DNA of 64,000 nucleotides from AAA164-E04 sp964342825 (GCA_964342825.1 CAYFHO010000004.1:83225-147224); one strand, 5' to 3'; shown: positions 1-9,498, counted from the stretch's first letter. The notes: generated by a model from the sequence alone, not told the origin. A program made the numbers and translations.

Positions 1-562
1 TCTGACGTGCCAAAAAGCGGAACCAATCTGAAACTGGAATGAATTCGCTGTTGCCAATGCCATCGACAATGATCAATCGGTATTGTTCAGGATCATTTTC
101 GACGGCGATAATATTGTGAGGCAACAAATCTCGTGAGAGAAACAGGACCTCTCGCAACCAGGATTTAAATTCATCGAAGGCAGCACGCAAACCTTGATTC
201 ATTCCATCGGGCAACACTTGTTCAAGATTCCCGGGGAAGTCACCGTTGTGGTTTCGAAACAATTCAGTCACGATCCCCAATCCCTGATCCGTATCTACCG
301 TTCCAAAAAAACGGGGAACATGTTCCCAAATTCTCGGATTCTGTTTTGCATTCAGCCTCCGATAGATCTTCAACTCCTTCCATTGGTCATCAAAGCCCTT
401 TAAATTCCTGAATCGTCGCCATCCCTTTTCCAGTGCTCTGCGTGCCTCGGGAGTCCTGTCAGGGCGCAGCACCTTGACACATCGTTCGGAATCTTCAGGG
501 TGAATGTAACACCGCCGGGTTCCCCCCACTGCAAAAGGCTTGAGATGTTTCAATTGCAACAT
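1..562 (-). CDS. YrbL-like (PhoP-regulatory-network) kinase-fold protein, partial
   Basis: The reverse strand reads open from an ATG at 562 to the left edge (about 187 codons), so the C-terminus is outside the window. The translation contains GGTRRCYIHPEDSERCVKVL near the start, then ELKIYRRL, RFFGTVDTDQGLGIVTELF and VDGIGNSEFIPVSDW. This is the layout of the YrbL-PhoP_reg family, a protein-kinase-like fold whose biochemical role is poorly known. The gene begins 33 bases after the ruvX stop on the same strand, so it is probably the last visible gene of the sppA-M24 peptidase-hemL-ruvX run. Family assignment rests on recalled similarity to E. coli YrbL. Function remains open. Confidence 0.75.
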   Translation of the reverse strand, partial: MLQLKHLKPFAVGGTRRCYIHPEDSERCVKVLRPDRTPEARRALEKGWRRFRNLKGFDDQWKELKIYRRLNAKQNPRIWEHVPRFFGTVDTDQGLGIVTELFRNHNGDFPGNLEQVLPDGMNQGLRAAFDEFKSWLREVLFLSRDLLPHNIIAVENDPEQYRLIIVDGIGNSEFIPVSDWFRFLARQ

Positions 563-595
563 GTGCCAGATTTTCAGAAATGAAACCAAGCCACA

Positions 596-1000
596 TCACT
601 GCCCATCGATATAGCTTTGCAGTAAAATGGCTGCAGACATGGAATCCACCTTTTGCTTGCGCTTATCACGGCGAACATCGGCCTCAATCATAACTCGATT
701 AGCCTGGGCGCTCGTTAATCTCTCATCCCAGGTTCGAATGGGTGTGGTCAGACTTTCACGCAACATTTCAACGAATGCTCTGACTTTTTCAGCTGCCGGA
801 CCGTAACTGCCGTCCATATTTCTAGGCATGCCCACCAGAATTAATTCCAATTTACCCTCCCATTCATTCTTGATGTATTGAACAACTTTTTCGGGAGGTT
901 GGGCATCCACATATTGTACTGGTTGAGCGATCATTTGCATTTCATCACTGATGGCAACACCAATTCGCACCGTCCCATGGTCTAAAGCCAAAATACGCAT
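596..1000 (-). CDS. ruvX: RuvX/YqgF family putative pre-16S rRNA nuclease / Holliday junction resolvase
   Basis: This 134-residue protein has the full length and signature of the YqgF/RuvX RNase H-like family. It opens with MRILALDHGTVRIGVA, which carries the first catalytic Asp (D7). It contains VGMPRNMDGSYGPAA, the conserved TWDERLTSAQA with a Glu in the active site, and ends in DSMSAAILLQSYID with the last acidic residue. Family members process the 5' end of 16S rRNA or act as resolvase-like nucleases in the cytoplasm. The gene lies 33 bases downstream of hemL and just before the yrbL-like gene, so it is probably cotranscribed with both. The start is a clear ATG. Confidence 0.93.
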   Translation of the reverse strand: MRILALDHGTVRIGVAISDEMQMIAQPVQYVDAQPPEKVVQYIKNEWEGKLELILVGMPRNMDGSYGPAAEKVRAFVEMLRESLTTPIRTWDERLTSAQANRVMIEADVRRDKRKQKVDSMSAAILLQSYIDGQ

Positions 1001-1033
1001 CTCGATTGTTTTCAGGTCCGGTCGATCGCTAAC

Positions 1034-2326
1034 TTAATTACGGATGGATTTCATCGATTCTTCCGCAGATTCGATGGTTTTATCAATGTCTTCTTCAGAA
1101 TGAGCAGCTGAAAGGAAGCCGGCTTCAAATTGCGAGGGAGCCACATAAACACCTCGATCAAGCATACCATGGAAATAGTGGGTAAATAAATCTCGATCAC
1201 ATTTCATGGCATCTCCCAAATTCATGACAGCATGCTTTCCAAAATAACCACAAAACATCGATCCACACCTTTGGAAAGTCACATCCAGGTTTGCTTTTTC
1301 TGCTGCGACTTTCATCCCAGCTTCCAGACGTGCTCCGAGTTTCTCCAGTTTTCGATGGACTTCTCCAGACTGAAGCACTTCAAGTGCTGCAATTCCAGCA
1401 GCCAAAGCCAGAGGGTTTCCGCTCAGAGTACCTGCCTGATAAACCGGACCTACCGGGGCCAGTTGATCCATGATATCTGCTCGACCACCAAAGGCGCCAA
1501 CAGGTAATCCTCCTCCAATTATTTTCCCAAGACAGGTCAAGTCAGGTACTATTCCATAAAGCTCCTGAGCACCACCGGGAGCCACCCGAAACCCAGTCAT
1601 TACCTCATCAAAAATCAGCAAAGCTTTGTGGTGGTTGGTAAGATCTCTCAGTCCTTTGAGAAATCCATCTCCCGGTAATATCAACCCGGCGTTACCAACG
1701 ATGGGTTCCAATATAATGCCGGCAATTTGCCCAGGATTAGCCTCCAAAGCCTGGCTGACCGCATCCAAATCATTGTAGGGGAGAACGATGGTATGTTGCG
1801 TAAACTCTTTCGGAACACCGGCACTGTCAGGATTCCCAAATGTCAGAGCCCCTGATCCAGCCTTTACCAGGAGAGAATCCGAATGGCCATGATAACAGCC
1901 ATCAAACTTGATGATCTTATCCCGCTCCGTAAAGCCTCTGGCAACTCGAATGGCACTCATACAAGCTTCGGTTCCCGAATTGCACATGCGAACCTTTTCC
2001 ATGCTGGGGAACAATTCCTTGATCAATTCGGCCATCCTTGGTTCGTAGGGATTAGGAATCCCGAAACTGGTTCCCTTTTCGGCAGCTTGCTGAACCGCTT
2101 TGACTATTCCTGGATATGCGTGCCCTAATATCGCAGGCCCCCAAGTCCCCACATAATCAATGTAATCATTGCCATCCACGTCCCATATGTGTGCGCCCTC
2201 GGCACGATCCACAAAGAACGGTTCTCCCCCCACCGCTCGAAATGCACGAACTGGTGAATTAACACCGCCGGGAATATGTTGAAGGGAGGCGGCAAACAGC
2301 TTTTTAGATCGATCAGTCAATCGCAT
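1034..2326 (-). CDS. hemL: Glutamate-1-semialdehyde 2,1-aminomutase
   Basis: The protein (430 aa, normal length) is a class-III PLP aminotransferase-fold enzyme that converts glutamate-1-semialdehyde to 5-aminolevulinate in the C5 pathway of tetrapyrrole synthesis. Visible landmarks are IPGGVNSPVRAF at residues 18-29, NSGTEACMSAIRVARG around 116-131, YHGHSDSLL around 145-153, FDEVMTGFR around 239-247 (the Asp that contacts the PLP ring nitrogen), and LGKIIGGGLPVGAFGG around 266-281, where K268 should form the Schiff base. It sits between the M24 peptidase (21 bases upstream) and ruvX (33 bases downstream), so it is part of a compact minus-strand operon. The family call is close to certain. 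Confidence 0.97.
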   Translation of the reverse strand: MRLTDRSKKLFAASLQHIPGGVNSPVRAFRAVGGEPFFVDRAEGAHIWDVDGNDYIDYVGTWGPAILGHAYPGIVKAVQQAAEKGTSFGIPNPYEPRMAELIKELFPSMEKVRMCNSGTEACMSAIRVARGFTERDKIIKFDGCYHGHSDSLLVKAGSGALTFGNPDSAGVPKEFTQHTIVLPYNDLDAVSQALEANPGQIAGIILEPIVGNAGLILPGDGFLKGLRDLTNHHKALLIFDEVMTGFRVAPGGAQELYGIVPDLTCLGKIIGGGLPVGAFGGRADIMDQLAPVGPVYQAGTLSGNPLALAAGIAALEVLQSGEVHRKLEKLGARLEAGMKVAAEKANLDVTFQRCGSMFCGYFGKHAVMNLGDAMKCDRDLFTHYFHGMLDRGVYVAPSQFEAGFLSAAHSEEDIDKTIESAEESMKSIRN

Positions 2327-2347
2327 AGGATCTATTAAATAAATTGA

Positions 2348-3508
2348 TCAAATTTCCAAAACCTTCTCAAATGAAGTCAACACACGAGCCTTACCCGATC
2401 TAACCACGATGACATCCTCCAGCCTGACACCACCTACATCATAATAATACAAACCAGGTTCAACGGTCATCACATTCCCAGACTTCAAAGTATCAACGGA
2501 AGTTTTTCCAATTCTCGGCCATTCATGTATCTCAAGCCCCAAACCATGCCCGGTGCCATGGTAAAAACCTGACATTCTTCCGTTGATTCTCTTGGTGGGA
2601 AAATCGTGGGTTCGAAAAACTTCTTCAACTTCCTCGTGGACTGCTCGACCTGAAGAACCATCTTTAATGATATCGATCGCGTGCTGCTGTGCTTTTTGCA
2701 CGGCAGCATACTGTTTCTTCACTCCATCACTGGCCTTGCCTCTAACTACCGTTCGAGTCATGTCCCCAAAGAAACCAGTGGTTTCGCTGCGAGGAAATAT
2801 ATCCAAAATGATGGCTTGATGAGCCTTGAGAACACCTGAACCACGGTTATGAGGATCACATGCCTGATTTCCACCTGCGACGATGGTGTTACTGGCTAGT
2901 CCTCCTTCCTGACAAATGGCCGTATGGATCACAGCCCTTAATTTCTCAGATGTCAGGGGCTTTCCTTGGAATGTGAGAATTTTTTTCTTGTTGATTTTGG
3001 ATTGTTTCAAAGTGCGAACTGCAACCTCCAACCCTATCTCAGTCATCCGTAACGCTTCTTGCAAATGTTGTATTTCTTTAGGCGTTTTGATGAGTCTTTC
3101 TGGAAACACCTCGGCAGGCTCCAGAACCAAATCTGGACAATGTTCCTGAATCACTCTTGCCATATGGAGAGGAAACGTTTCAGGCACCTTGATGGATCGA
3201 ATCCGGTATTTCTTAAGCATCCATGCGGCAACCTCTCCCCAACCAGGATGTCGGATATCTTTGCGACGGAGAAGGGATTGTATTTTGGTCAAAGACAAGA
3301 TTTCACAGTGAGGAGCTTCTTTCTCGGCTCGATCAAATTCAAGATCGCTCATGCACAAGTATTCCCTACCTTTACGTCTCAGGTAGATGAATGGATCAGG
3401 AGCAAACAAACCTGAAGCATAGAGCATATCCGCGCAATGATCGCTGTCGGCTATGATTAATACGTCAGGAGGAGTGATAGATTTGTTTTTTTTCTTTTTA
3501 GCTGCCAT
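2348..3508 (-). CDS. M24 family metallopeptidase (Xaa-Pro aminopeptidase-like)
   Basis: The protein (386 aa) has a creatinase-type N-terminal domain (about 1-150) followed by a pita-bread M24 domain. Dinuclear metal ligands are visible in order: Asp in ILDIFPR, Asp in FFGDMTRT, His in YHGTGHGLGLEIHEW, Glu in VMTVEPGLYY and Glu in GVRLEDVIVV. Such enzymes remove N-terminal residues ahead of proline, or are general aminopeptidases/prolidases; the exact substrate cannot be read from sequence. No signal peptide is visible; the N-terminus is a lysine-rich stretch (KKKKNK) coded by a long A run. The start lies 14 bases after the sppA stop, implying cotranscription. Confidence 0.9.
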   Translation of the reverse strand: MAAKKKKNKSITPPDVLIIADSDHCADMLYASGLFAPDPFIYLRRKGREYLCMSDLEFDRAEKEAPHCEILSLTKIQSLLRRKDIRHPGWGEVAAWMLKKYRIRSIKVPETFPLHMARVIQEHCPDLVLEPAEVFPERLIKTPKEIQHLQEALRMTEIGLEVAVRTLKQSKINKKKILTFQGKPLTSEKLRAVIHTAICQEGGLASNTIVAGGNQACDPHNRGSGVLKAHQAIILDIFPRSETTGFFGDMTRTVVRGKASDGVKKQYAAVQKAQQHAIDIIKDGSSGRAVHEEVEEVFRTHDFPTKRINGRMSGFYHGTGHGLGLEIHEWPRIGKTSVDTLKSGNVMTVEPGLYYYDVGGVRLEDVIVVRSGKARVLTSFEKVLEI

Positions 3509-3522
3509 GAGAAAATATGGGA

Positions 3523-4641
3523 TTATCGAATATAGGTGGGTGAAAGCAGGTAAAGTCGGCCAGCTTCAAGACGAGGAACATCCAGGCCAATATCGAGAGT
3601 TACTTTGTTTTCAGTATCTGCCTGCCCTACGAAGCGGAACAGTGAAGAGAATGAAAAAGGTTTTTCGTAGGCTATCAGGTTGGCATTTTCAATACCGACG
3701 AGCGATTTGGCTCGATCAAAGGCCGCATCAAATCCCCCCAGTTCATCCACGAAGCCAAGCTCAAAAGCTTGCTGCCCCGAAAGAATGCGTCCATCTGCAT
3801 AATCCTGCCAATCCGGGGACAAAGAACGGCCTTCATCTCCATCCTGATCCAGGGACCAATTGCGTCCCTCCAAGATCACTTCCTTGAACCGACTAAAGGT
3901 CGAATCCACCATAGCTTGAACCATCGCTTTTTCTTCTTTGGAAATTTCACTTGGATGCTTTTCACCGCTGAGCATGTCTTTGAAACGCCCACTCTTGAAA
4001 ACATTTGGCGCCACACCCACCTTGTCCATCAAAGACCGATAGTTGTAACCATGCATGATCACGCCAATACTACCTGTAATGGTCAATGGATGAGCCACAA
4101 TCCAACGGCATGGGGAGGATACATAATAACCTCCCGAGGCTGCTAAGCCGGCCATGGATGCAATGACCGGTTTTCCGGTCGAATTCTGAAAATCCTTTAT
4201 CTTTTCATAGATCTGATCCGATGCCAAAACCTCTCCACCAGGTGAATCGACTTTTAAAATAACAGCCTTGATAGAATCGTCTTTGGAAGCCTGTTTCAAC
4301 TGCTCCTCAATCCATCGAACCATGTTCAAACCGCTACGATCCAATGCGAGATTGGAAATGATTCCAGAAATATCGGCGACAAGAATCTTGTCCTTTGACC
4401 GGTTATTCTCCAGGACAATTTCTTCCATTTTGGGAAGCTGCAGGGTGGTGTTTCCCGCACCGGCGACCGATTCGAGGTAAAACCCCAAATTACTCAAAGT
4501 ACTCAGAACAAGCAGTCCAAATAAAAGGAAAATGATCAACCAAAGACCAAACCTCCTCCGCGGCGGAGGATAATATCCACGCGGAGGCATCGGGCCTCCT
4601 CCCGGGGCCTGGCCTCCTAAGGGGGAACCATAAGCATTCAT
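3523..4641 (-). CDS. sppA: Signal peptide peptidase SppA, S49 family (short form)
   Basis: The protein (372 aa) has a Gly/Pro-rich cytoplasmic N-terminus (1-30), one transmembrane helix at about 31-52, and a periplasmic S49 serine protease domain. Features of the short SppA form are VDSPGGEVLASDQIYEKI at about 131-148, LAASGGYYVSSP with the probable nucleophile Ser169, and VFKSGRFKDMLSG with the probable general-base Lys221. The enzyme degrades cleaved signal peptides in the inner membrane. It is the first gene of the sppA-M24-hemL-ruvX run; 197 bases separate it from the dehydrogenase upstream. Catalytic residues are assigned by analogy with Bacillus SppA. Confidence 0.93.
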   Translation of the reverse strand: MNAYGSPLGGQAPGGGPMPPRGYYPPPRRRFGLWLIIFLLFGLLVLSTLSNLGFYLESVAGAGNTTLQLPKMEEIVLENNRSKDKILVADISGIISNLALDRSGLNMVRWIEEQLKQASKDDSIKAVILKVDSPGGEVLASDQIYEKIKDFQNSTGKPVIASMAGLAASGGYYVSSPCRWIVAHPLTITGSIGVIMHGYNYRSLMDKVGVAPNVFKSGRFKDMLSGEKHPSEISKEEKAMVQAMVDSTFSRFKEVILEGRNWSLDQDGDEGRSLSPDWQDYADGRILSGQQAFELGFVDELGGFDAAFDRAKSLVGIENANLIAYEKPFSFSSLFRFVGQADTENKVTLDIGLDVPRLEAGRLYLLSPTYIR

Positions 4642-4811
4642 GCGATAAGGCTATCTATGATTCACCACGGGGGCAAGCGGTATTGAAGGCCAGCCCTGCA
4701 AGTCTTCCATTCTAACCGGGCACCTCAAAGCTCACTTTGGTATCACGATTTACTAGAGAGGGAGTCATAGCGGAAACTGCTACTACCGCAGGTATTGATA
4801 ATCAAATGTAA

Positions 4812-4831
4812 ATCCTCGGAAAAAGGAGGAT
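4812..4831 (-). terminator. Weak hairpin after the HIBADH-like gene
   Basis: A perfect 6-bp inverted repeat, ATCCTC with GAGGAT, surrounds an 8-base loop just downstream of the stop at 4839 on the minus strand. It is placed like an intrinsic terminator, but the following minus-strand sequence (TACATTTGATTA) is only weakly T-rich. Confidence 0.35.
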
Positions 4832-4838
4832 GCCTGAT

Positions 4839-5771
4839 TTACTTTTTGGATCTAGAAGTCTTTTTAGCGGACTTTTTCTTCACTTTGACCGGGCCTCGCC
4901 CACGAAAGGTCAATTCGGCAACACCGGATTTATCCAGGTGCCCCAATCCAATGGATTCCATCTTGGAGTACTGCCCGAGTGTAGCCTCGGCAAGTGGCAG
5001 TTTTAATTTGGCGGCACGACCAAGTTTCAAAGCGATGCCAGAGTCTTTTGCGGCATGAGCAGCCGAAAAGTAACAATCATGATCCCGCTTCTGCATATCT
5101 TCACCGTCGGTTTCCAAAACACGAGAGTTGGCCCCTGTTTGAGAAAACACCTCTCGAAGCATATCCAAATCAAGCCCCAGTGCCTCCCCGAGCCCAAGTC
5201 CCTCCGCCAATCCAGCGGTGTTGATGTTCATCACCATGTTGACCAATGCTTTGACTTCTGCAGCTTTGCCAGCTTTACCCACATATCGCATGCTGGAGCT
5301 CAATTTTTCCAATAATGGTTTCACACGTTGATAGGTGCGCTTTTCTCCTCCGCACATAAGATAAAGCGATCCTTCACGTGCCTGGGTAATACTGGAAGCC
5401 ATACATGCTTCCAGTGATTTGGCCCCCACTTTTTTGGCTCGCTCTTCAACTTTTATATGTGTGGAGGGACTGACGGTAGCACAGTTGATGAAGATGCGAC
5501 CCTTGGCATTCTTGAGCAAACTGTTGCCAGAGGTTTTGAAGAGTTGGTTCATGGAAGCGTCATCTGTGACCACAGTGATGATCACGTCTGCATTGGCAGT
5601 CACCTCATCCAATCTTTGACAGTGCAGGGCGTTAAGAGACTCGGCAACTGAGGACGCAGCCTCGGCATTGACATCAAACACGGCGGAAATTTTGTAACCG
5701 CACTCTTTCAGGCGAAGGGCCATGTTGGCACCCATACGACCGACTCCGACAAATCCTATTCTTTTCGACAT
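4839..5771 (-). CDS. NAD(P)-dependent beta-hydroxyacid dehydrogenase (3-hydroxyisobutyrate dehydrogenase family)
   Basis: The protein (310 aa) has an N-terminal Rossmann fold with IGFVGVGRMGANMALRL (residues 5-21) and an all-helical C-terminal domain. LEACMASSITQAREGSLYLMCGG (120-142) replaces the usual substrate loop, and GKAAEVKALVNMVM contains the expected catalytic Lys174. Members reduce or oxidise small beta-hydroxyacids such as 3-hydroxyisobutyrate, tartronate semialdehyde or glyoxylate/succinic semialdehyde. The C-terminus is an unusual basic tail (about 20 residues, many K/R) beyond the family domain. It is separated from its neighbours by about 200 bases on each side, so it is probably transcribed alone. 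Confidence 0.88.
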   Translation of the reverse strand: MSKRIGFVGVGRMGANMALRLKECGYKISAVFDVNAEAASSVAESLNALHCQRLDEVTANADVIITVVTDDASMNQLFKTSGNSLLKNAKGRIFINCATVSPSTHIKVEERAKKVGAKSLEACMASSITQAREGSLYLMCGGEKRTYQRVKPLLEKLSSSMRYVGKAGKAAEVKALVNMVMNINTAGLAEGLGLGEALGLDLDMLREVFSQTGANSRVLETDGEDMQKRDHDCYFSAAHAAKDSGIALKLGRAAKLKLPLAEATLGQYSKMESIGLGHLDKSGVAELTFRGRGPVKVKKKSAKKTSRSKK

Positions 5772-5969
5772 ATTGACTCAGGGTTGATTAATCCATGTAT
5801 TTTCCCAACAGACTAAATGGTGAAAGAAAGACCTAATGCAATCCAAATGATCAATCTATCTTTCACATAACTCATTGATCCTGCAGGAAAAACCTGATAT
5901 TAACCCCTCTCAACGGCAGTTGCCAAGGACGGAAATGTTCCGAAAATCCGCAACACTTGCCTTGGGTCT

Positions 5970-6848
5970 ATGGAAAACAACGATCATTCCAGTCAAAATC
6001 CACCTAGCCTTCGTGCATGGGCAAAAGAATTGCTTGATCAAGACAGCATCTTCAAGACGCCACCCATTTCGAACTCAAGCCTGTCTTCCCTATTAAATGA
6101 AAGTGCCGACACAAATATGGATCAGACGGTTGAAATGATCCAACAAGATGAGGTTGCGACAAAAAAAATTCTGGGTTGGGCAAACTCTGCTTTCAGCGGT
6201 TCGGTCGAACCCATAACGGACCTGAAGACTGCTATCATGCGAGTGGGTGTAGGCCCTATGGGGCAGATCACACTGATTTCAAAGTTTCAAACTTTTCTGA
6301 CGAGGGACTTAACCTTTTACAATCTTTCAGGAGCAGAGTTTTGGAACCACTGCCTGGCAACGGCGATTGCAACGGAGTCCATCGAGACCTACACCGTCCA
6401 AGAAGTTCCCAACGAATGTTTTATAGCCGGGTTGATTCACGACATGGGCAAACTTCTCATAGATTGTTATGCAAGGGAATTTTCGATTCCGAACATCCCC
6501 CCTCCACAAGAACTCGAATCTAAATCTCATACCGAATTAGAGTCAGACCTGTTTCAATGCTCTCATGCCGAGATTGGCGGTATGATCAGTAAGCATTGGG
6601 ACATGCCTGACTCATTAACCGAAACGATCCAGCAACACCATAGTAGAGATATGGAGTCTTTCCACTCAGGAGTGATGGTTCATTTTGCGGATCATATAGC
6701 CAAATCCATTGGCAAAAGCGGGGGATCTGAGTCTATTAAATCAGAACGCACCCAACTGCAGCAGGCATTGAAAATAACGGAAGAGGAATATGAATCCATC
6801 CGAATCCGCACACGCAACATGCTGAGTCGAATGCAGCATTCAGCATAA
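5970..6848 (+). CDS. HDOD domain protein
   Basis: The protein (292 aa) has the HDOD domain over about residues 25-230. Typical segments are LLNESADTNMDQTVEMIQQD, KKILGWANSAFSG, ITDLKTAIMRVGVGPMGQI and CFIAGLIHDMGKLLID, which retains the HD pair of the parent HD superfamily, followed by SHAEIGGMISKHWDMPDSL. HDOD proteins act in signalling and stress or motility control; most lack proven enzymatic activity. No receiver or GGDEF domain is attached, so its partner is unknown. The gene is flanked by intergenic gaps of about 200-240 bases and appears monocistronic. Confidence 0.85.
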   Translation: MENNDHSSQNPPSLRAWAKELLDQDSIFKTPPISNSSLSSLLNESADTNMDQTVEMIQQDEVATKKILGWANSAFSGSVEPITDLKTAIMRVGVGPMGQITLISKFQTFLTRDLTFYNLSGAEFWNHCLATAIATESIETYTVQEVPNECFIAGLIHDMGKLLIDCYAREFSIPNIPPPQELESKSHTELESDLFQCSHAEIGGMISKHWDMPDSLTETIQQHHSRDMESFHSGVMVHFADHIAKSIGKSGGSESIKSERTQLQQALKITEEEYESIRIRTRNMLSRMQHSA

Positions 6849-7092
6849 CAAAGATGCACAAATTAGTTGACTTTAAGTCTGCGTTAGCTATACCTATTTC
6901 ACCCTCACATCAAGCAGGACACTTTCCCTTGTACGCGTACCGGTGCAGAGTTGTTTCAGTCGCCACCAAAACTCGGACGCACTTCTGGAATAAGTGACTT
7001 GCCATCAGGGATACGCCTTCAATCGCCTTGATTTCGTGCTCATATGAGAGACGAAAGAAAAAGGAAACGAAGACAAAAATTTTCAACAACCA

Positions 7093-8256
7093 ATGAAATT
7101 AAATACACAAAACTTGATTTGTTCCGGGCTGGGCGTTCTTGCTCTGATTTTTTCAACCTCGTGCGCCACCTGCCCTTGCCAATCAACAACCTCAAGCAAA
7201 ACTCCAAACGTGGAAAAATCACATTTCGGAACAACGCCCGATGGGAAGTCGGTAGATCTCTATACTCTCCAAAATAAAAATGGTCTGATAGCCAAAATAA
7301 CAACTTATGGGGCCATTCTCACCGAAATGCACGTTCCTGACCGAAACGGCCAATTGGGGGATATTACCCTGGGTTTTGGTAATCTCGATGATTATGTGAA
7401 AGGCCATCCCTATTTTGGAGCCACCGCAGGAAGATACGCCAACCGTATTGCGAAGGGCAAATTTTCACTCAATGGAGCGGATTATCAATTGGCGACCAAT
7501 AATGACCCTAATCATCTTCATGGCGGGGATAAAGGTTTTGACAAGCGTGTGTGGGAAGGTCGCCCCGTTAAAAACGAAAATGGTCCCTCAGTTGAATTCA
7601 CTTACCTGAGTCCAGACGGGGAAGAAGGTTACCCAGGGAATCTAAAAAGTGTCGTCACTTACACTTTAACAGATCAAAACGAGCTTGTCGTGGATTACAA
7701 AGCAAGCACCGACAAGGCAACCCCCATCAACTTGACCAACCATGCTTATTGGAATCTGGCAGGAGAAGGAAATGGAGACATACTCGGACATGAGTTGGAA
7801 CTCGTTGCTGATTTCTTCACTCCGGTGGATGACACTTTAATCACGACCGGCGAGATCCGGCCACTGACAGGTTCACCACTGGACTTTCGAACTCCGACCC
7901 GAATAGGTGCCAGAATTGGACAAATAACAGGTGATCCTGGTGGTTATGACCATAATTTTGTGCTTCGAAAATCGGGGGCAGGAAAAATGGAAACAGCAGC
8001 AAAAGTTTTCGAACCATCCAGCGGTCGAACCTTGGAAATTCTAACAACCGAACCCGGAATTCAATTTTACTCGGGCAATTTTCTGGACAGCACTTTGAAA
8101 GGGAAAGCAGGAAAGGTTTACCATAAACACTTTGGCTTTTGCCTGGAAACACAGCATTTTCCTGATTCCCCCAACAAACCCCATTTCCCAACTGCTATCT
8201 TGAATCCTGGAGAGACTTATACTCATCGTACCATTCACCGTTTCTCGGCAAAATAG
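7093..8256 (+). CDS. galM: Aldose 1-epimerase (mutarotase), predicted lipoprotein
   Basis: The protein (387 aa) interconverts alpha and beta anomers of aldoses. After a hydrophobic N-terminus ending STSCATCPC (about residues 21-29), which resembles a lipoprotein signal with Cys24 as the acylated residue, the GalM fold begins near residue 45. Landmarks are TYGAILTEMHVPDRNG, FGATAGRYANRIA, NHLHGGDKGFDKRVW, INLTNHAYWNLAG with a catalytic His, and GIQFYSGN close to the catalytic Glu region. An export signal suggests it works in the periplasm or on the outer membrane on sugars from outside the cell. A strong terminator follows, so it is likely a single-gene transcript. Confidence 0.93.
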   Translation: MKLNTQNLICSGLGVLALIFSTSCATCPCQSTTSSKTPNVEKSHFGTTPDGKSVDLYTLQNKNGLIAKITTYGAILTEMHVPDRNGQLGDITLGFGNLDDYVKGHPYFGATAGRYANRIAKGKFSLNGADYQLATNNDPNHLHGGDKGFDKRVWEGRPVKNENGPSVEFTYLSPDGEEGYPGNLKSVVTYTLTDQNELVVDYKASTDKATPINLTNHAYWNLAGEGNGDILGHELELVADFFTPVDDTLITTGEIRPLTGSPLDFRTPTRIGARIGQITGDPGGYDHNFVLRKSGAGKMETAAKVFEPSSGRTLEILTTEPGIQFYSGNFLDSTLKGKAGKVYHKHFGFCLETQHFPDSPNKPHFPTAILNPGETYTHRTIHRFSAK

Positions 8257-8281
8257 CTTGGCCCTGCATATTTTTTTTAAG

Positions 8282-8311
8282 AACGGGAACCCTTTGAGGT
8301 TCCCGTTTTTT
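8282..8311 (+). terminator. Rho-independent terminator after galM
   Basis: A perfect 10-bp stem, AACGGGAACC with GGTTCCCGTT, encloses a 6-base loop and runs into a T tract up to 8311. It follows the galM stop by 25 bases and lies between converging transcripts. On the minus strand the hairpin is followed by A residues, so it should stop only plus-strand transcription. Confidence 0.9.
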
Positions 8312-8337
8312 GATCCCCCCCTGCATCATAGGAGAAA

Positions 8338-9498
8338 TCAACTATCGACAACTTGACGACCACAGCGGGACTTTGCCCAAACTTCATAGCAATCCAACTC
8401 ATGGTTCAGGACTTTTTTAAGCGGGTAAGCATTGGGCAGGGGCCGAGGTGCTGTAGGGTCCAGTAGATCAAGAATTGTTTCACTCCATGACGACTCGTTG
8501 CCTTGGATACTGAGTCGACCGGCAGGAAACATGGCTGACAGTATCTCCCCTACTCCACCATGATCCAATCCAGCACACCTCACCCCCATGCACAAGGCTT
8601 CCAACACCGTACGTCCAAACGATTCTGGTTTTCTGGATAGGGATAAAACCAAGTCTGAGACAGCATAGATTTCCCGCATGTCGGACCGGTGCCCAGCCCA
8701 TATTACGGAGTTACTCAGCCCTTTAAGTGCTATCTCGGATTTAATCTCGTCGACATAGCTCGATTGTTTCGTCCCCCAGCCTCCAACAATCATCCCAATC
8801 ACATCGGGCTGACTGGCCTGCACACGTGAAACGAGGTCAACAAATTCGGAATGTCCTTTACGGCGGCTGATTCTCCCGGGAAGTAGCATCAACCGAGAAC
8901 CTTTGAGCTGCGGAAATTCTGCATACCAACGTGCTCTCCATTCACTATTTGGCTGAAAACCAATGGGAAAATCGCTCTCATCTACACCTCGATAAATGAG
9001 TTCAAGTCGAGATTGGTCCAGTCCACGATAATGATGCAGCACATAATCGCGCGCCGTTTTTGAAACAACGATCACACGCTCACCTCGAATCATGATGCGA
9101 CTATATGGATTAACGGAATTTAATCCATGCACCGTGGTCACAAATACGGGACGAGATTTGGCAGGCATCATGCGCCAGGCCAAAAAGGAAAGCCAAGCAG
9201 GCATACGCGACCGAGCATGGAGAATATCGATCCGATTCTCTCGACAGAACCTGATTAGACTTGGAATCCATCGAAGGGTCCAAGGGTTTTTACCTCCAAT
9301 TTCCCAATCCAAATGCTTCCCCCCCTGCTTCTGGAGTTTTTGGATCAAACTGCCTTGGCGTGAGATTACCCAAGAATTCCAGCCACGTTGAACTGCTGCC
9401 TGTGAAATTTCTAGAGTTCCACGCTCCACACCTCCGGACTCCAGACAAGGAAGCAGTTGGGCAATGCTCAGCGGGTGATTTACAAATTTTTCAGGCAT
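8338..9498 (-). CDS. GT4 family glycosyltransferase
   Basis: The protein is a GT-B fold glycosyltransferase of 386 residues from the ATG at 9498; a TTG at 9519 would add seven residues. IAQLLPCLESGGVERGTLEIS near the start is the typical N-terminal acceptor-side motif. LLPGRISRRKGHSEFVDLV begins the nucleotide-sugar domain, and SRKPESFGRTVLEALCMG is the EX7E-type donor motif. Such enzymes add sugars from activated donors to lipid-linked glycans such as LPS core. It overlaps the end of the ELM1-family gene by 8 bases, so the two are translationally coupled and probably act on the same glycan. Donor and acceptor are unknown. Confidence 0.87.
   Translation of the reverse strand: MPEKFVNHPLSIAQLLPCLESGGVERGTLEISQAAVQRGWNSWVISRQGSLIQKLQKQGGKHLDWEIGGKNPWTLRWIPSLIRFCRENRIDILHARSRMPAWLSFLAWRMMPAKSRPVFVTTVHGLNSVNPYSRIMIRGERVIVVSKTARDYVLHHYRGLDQSRLELIYRGVDESDFPIGFQPNSEWRARWYAEFPQLKGSRLMLLPGRISRRKGHSEFVDLVSRVQASQPDVIGMIVGGWGTKQSSYVDEIKSEIALKGLSNSVIWAGHRSDMREIYAVSDLVLSLSRKPESFGRTVLEALCMGVRCAGLDHGGVGEILSAMFPAGRLSIQGNESSWSETILDLLDPTAPRPLPNAYPLKKVLNHELDCYEVWAKSRCGRQVVDS

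Noticed and set aside
3453..3887. Plus-strand frame of 144 codons opposite the sppA/M24 genes
   Set aside because: It lies fully antisense to two well-supported genes and its translation is full of Pro/His/Arg without family features.
7040..7303. Minus-strand frame of 87 codons opposite the start of galM
   Set aside because: It overlaps the galM signal peptide region antisense and has no motif; galM is strongly supported.
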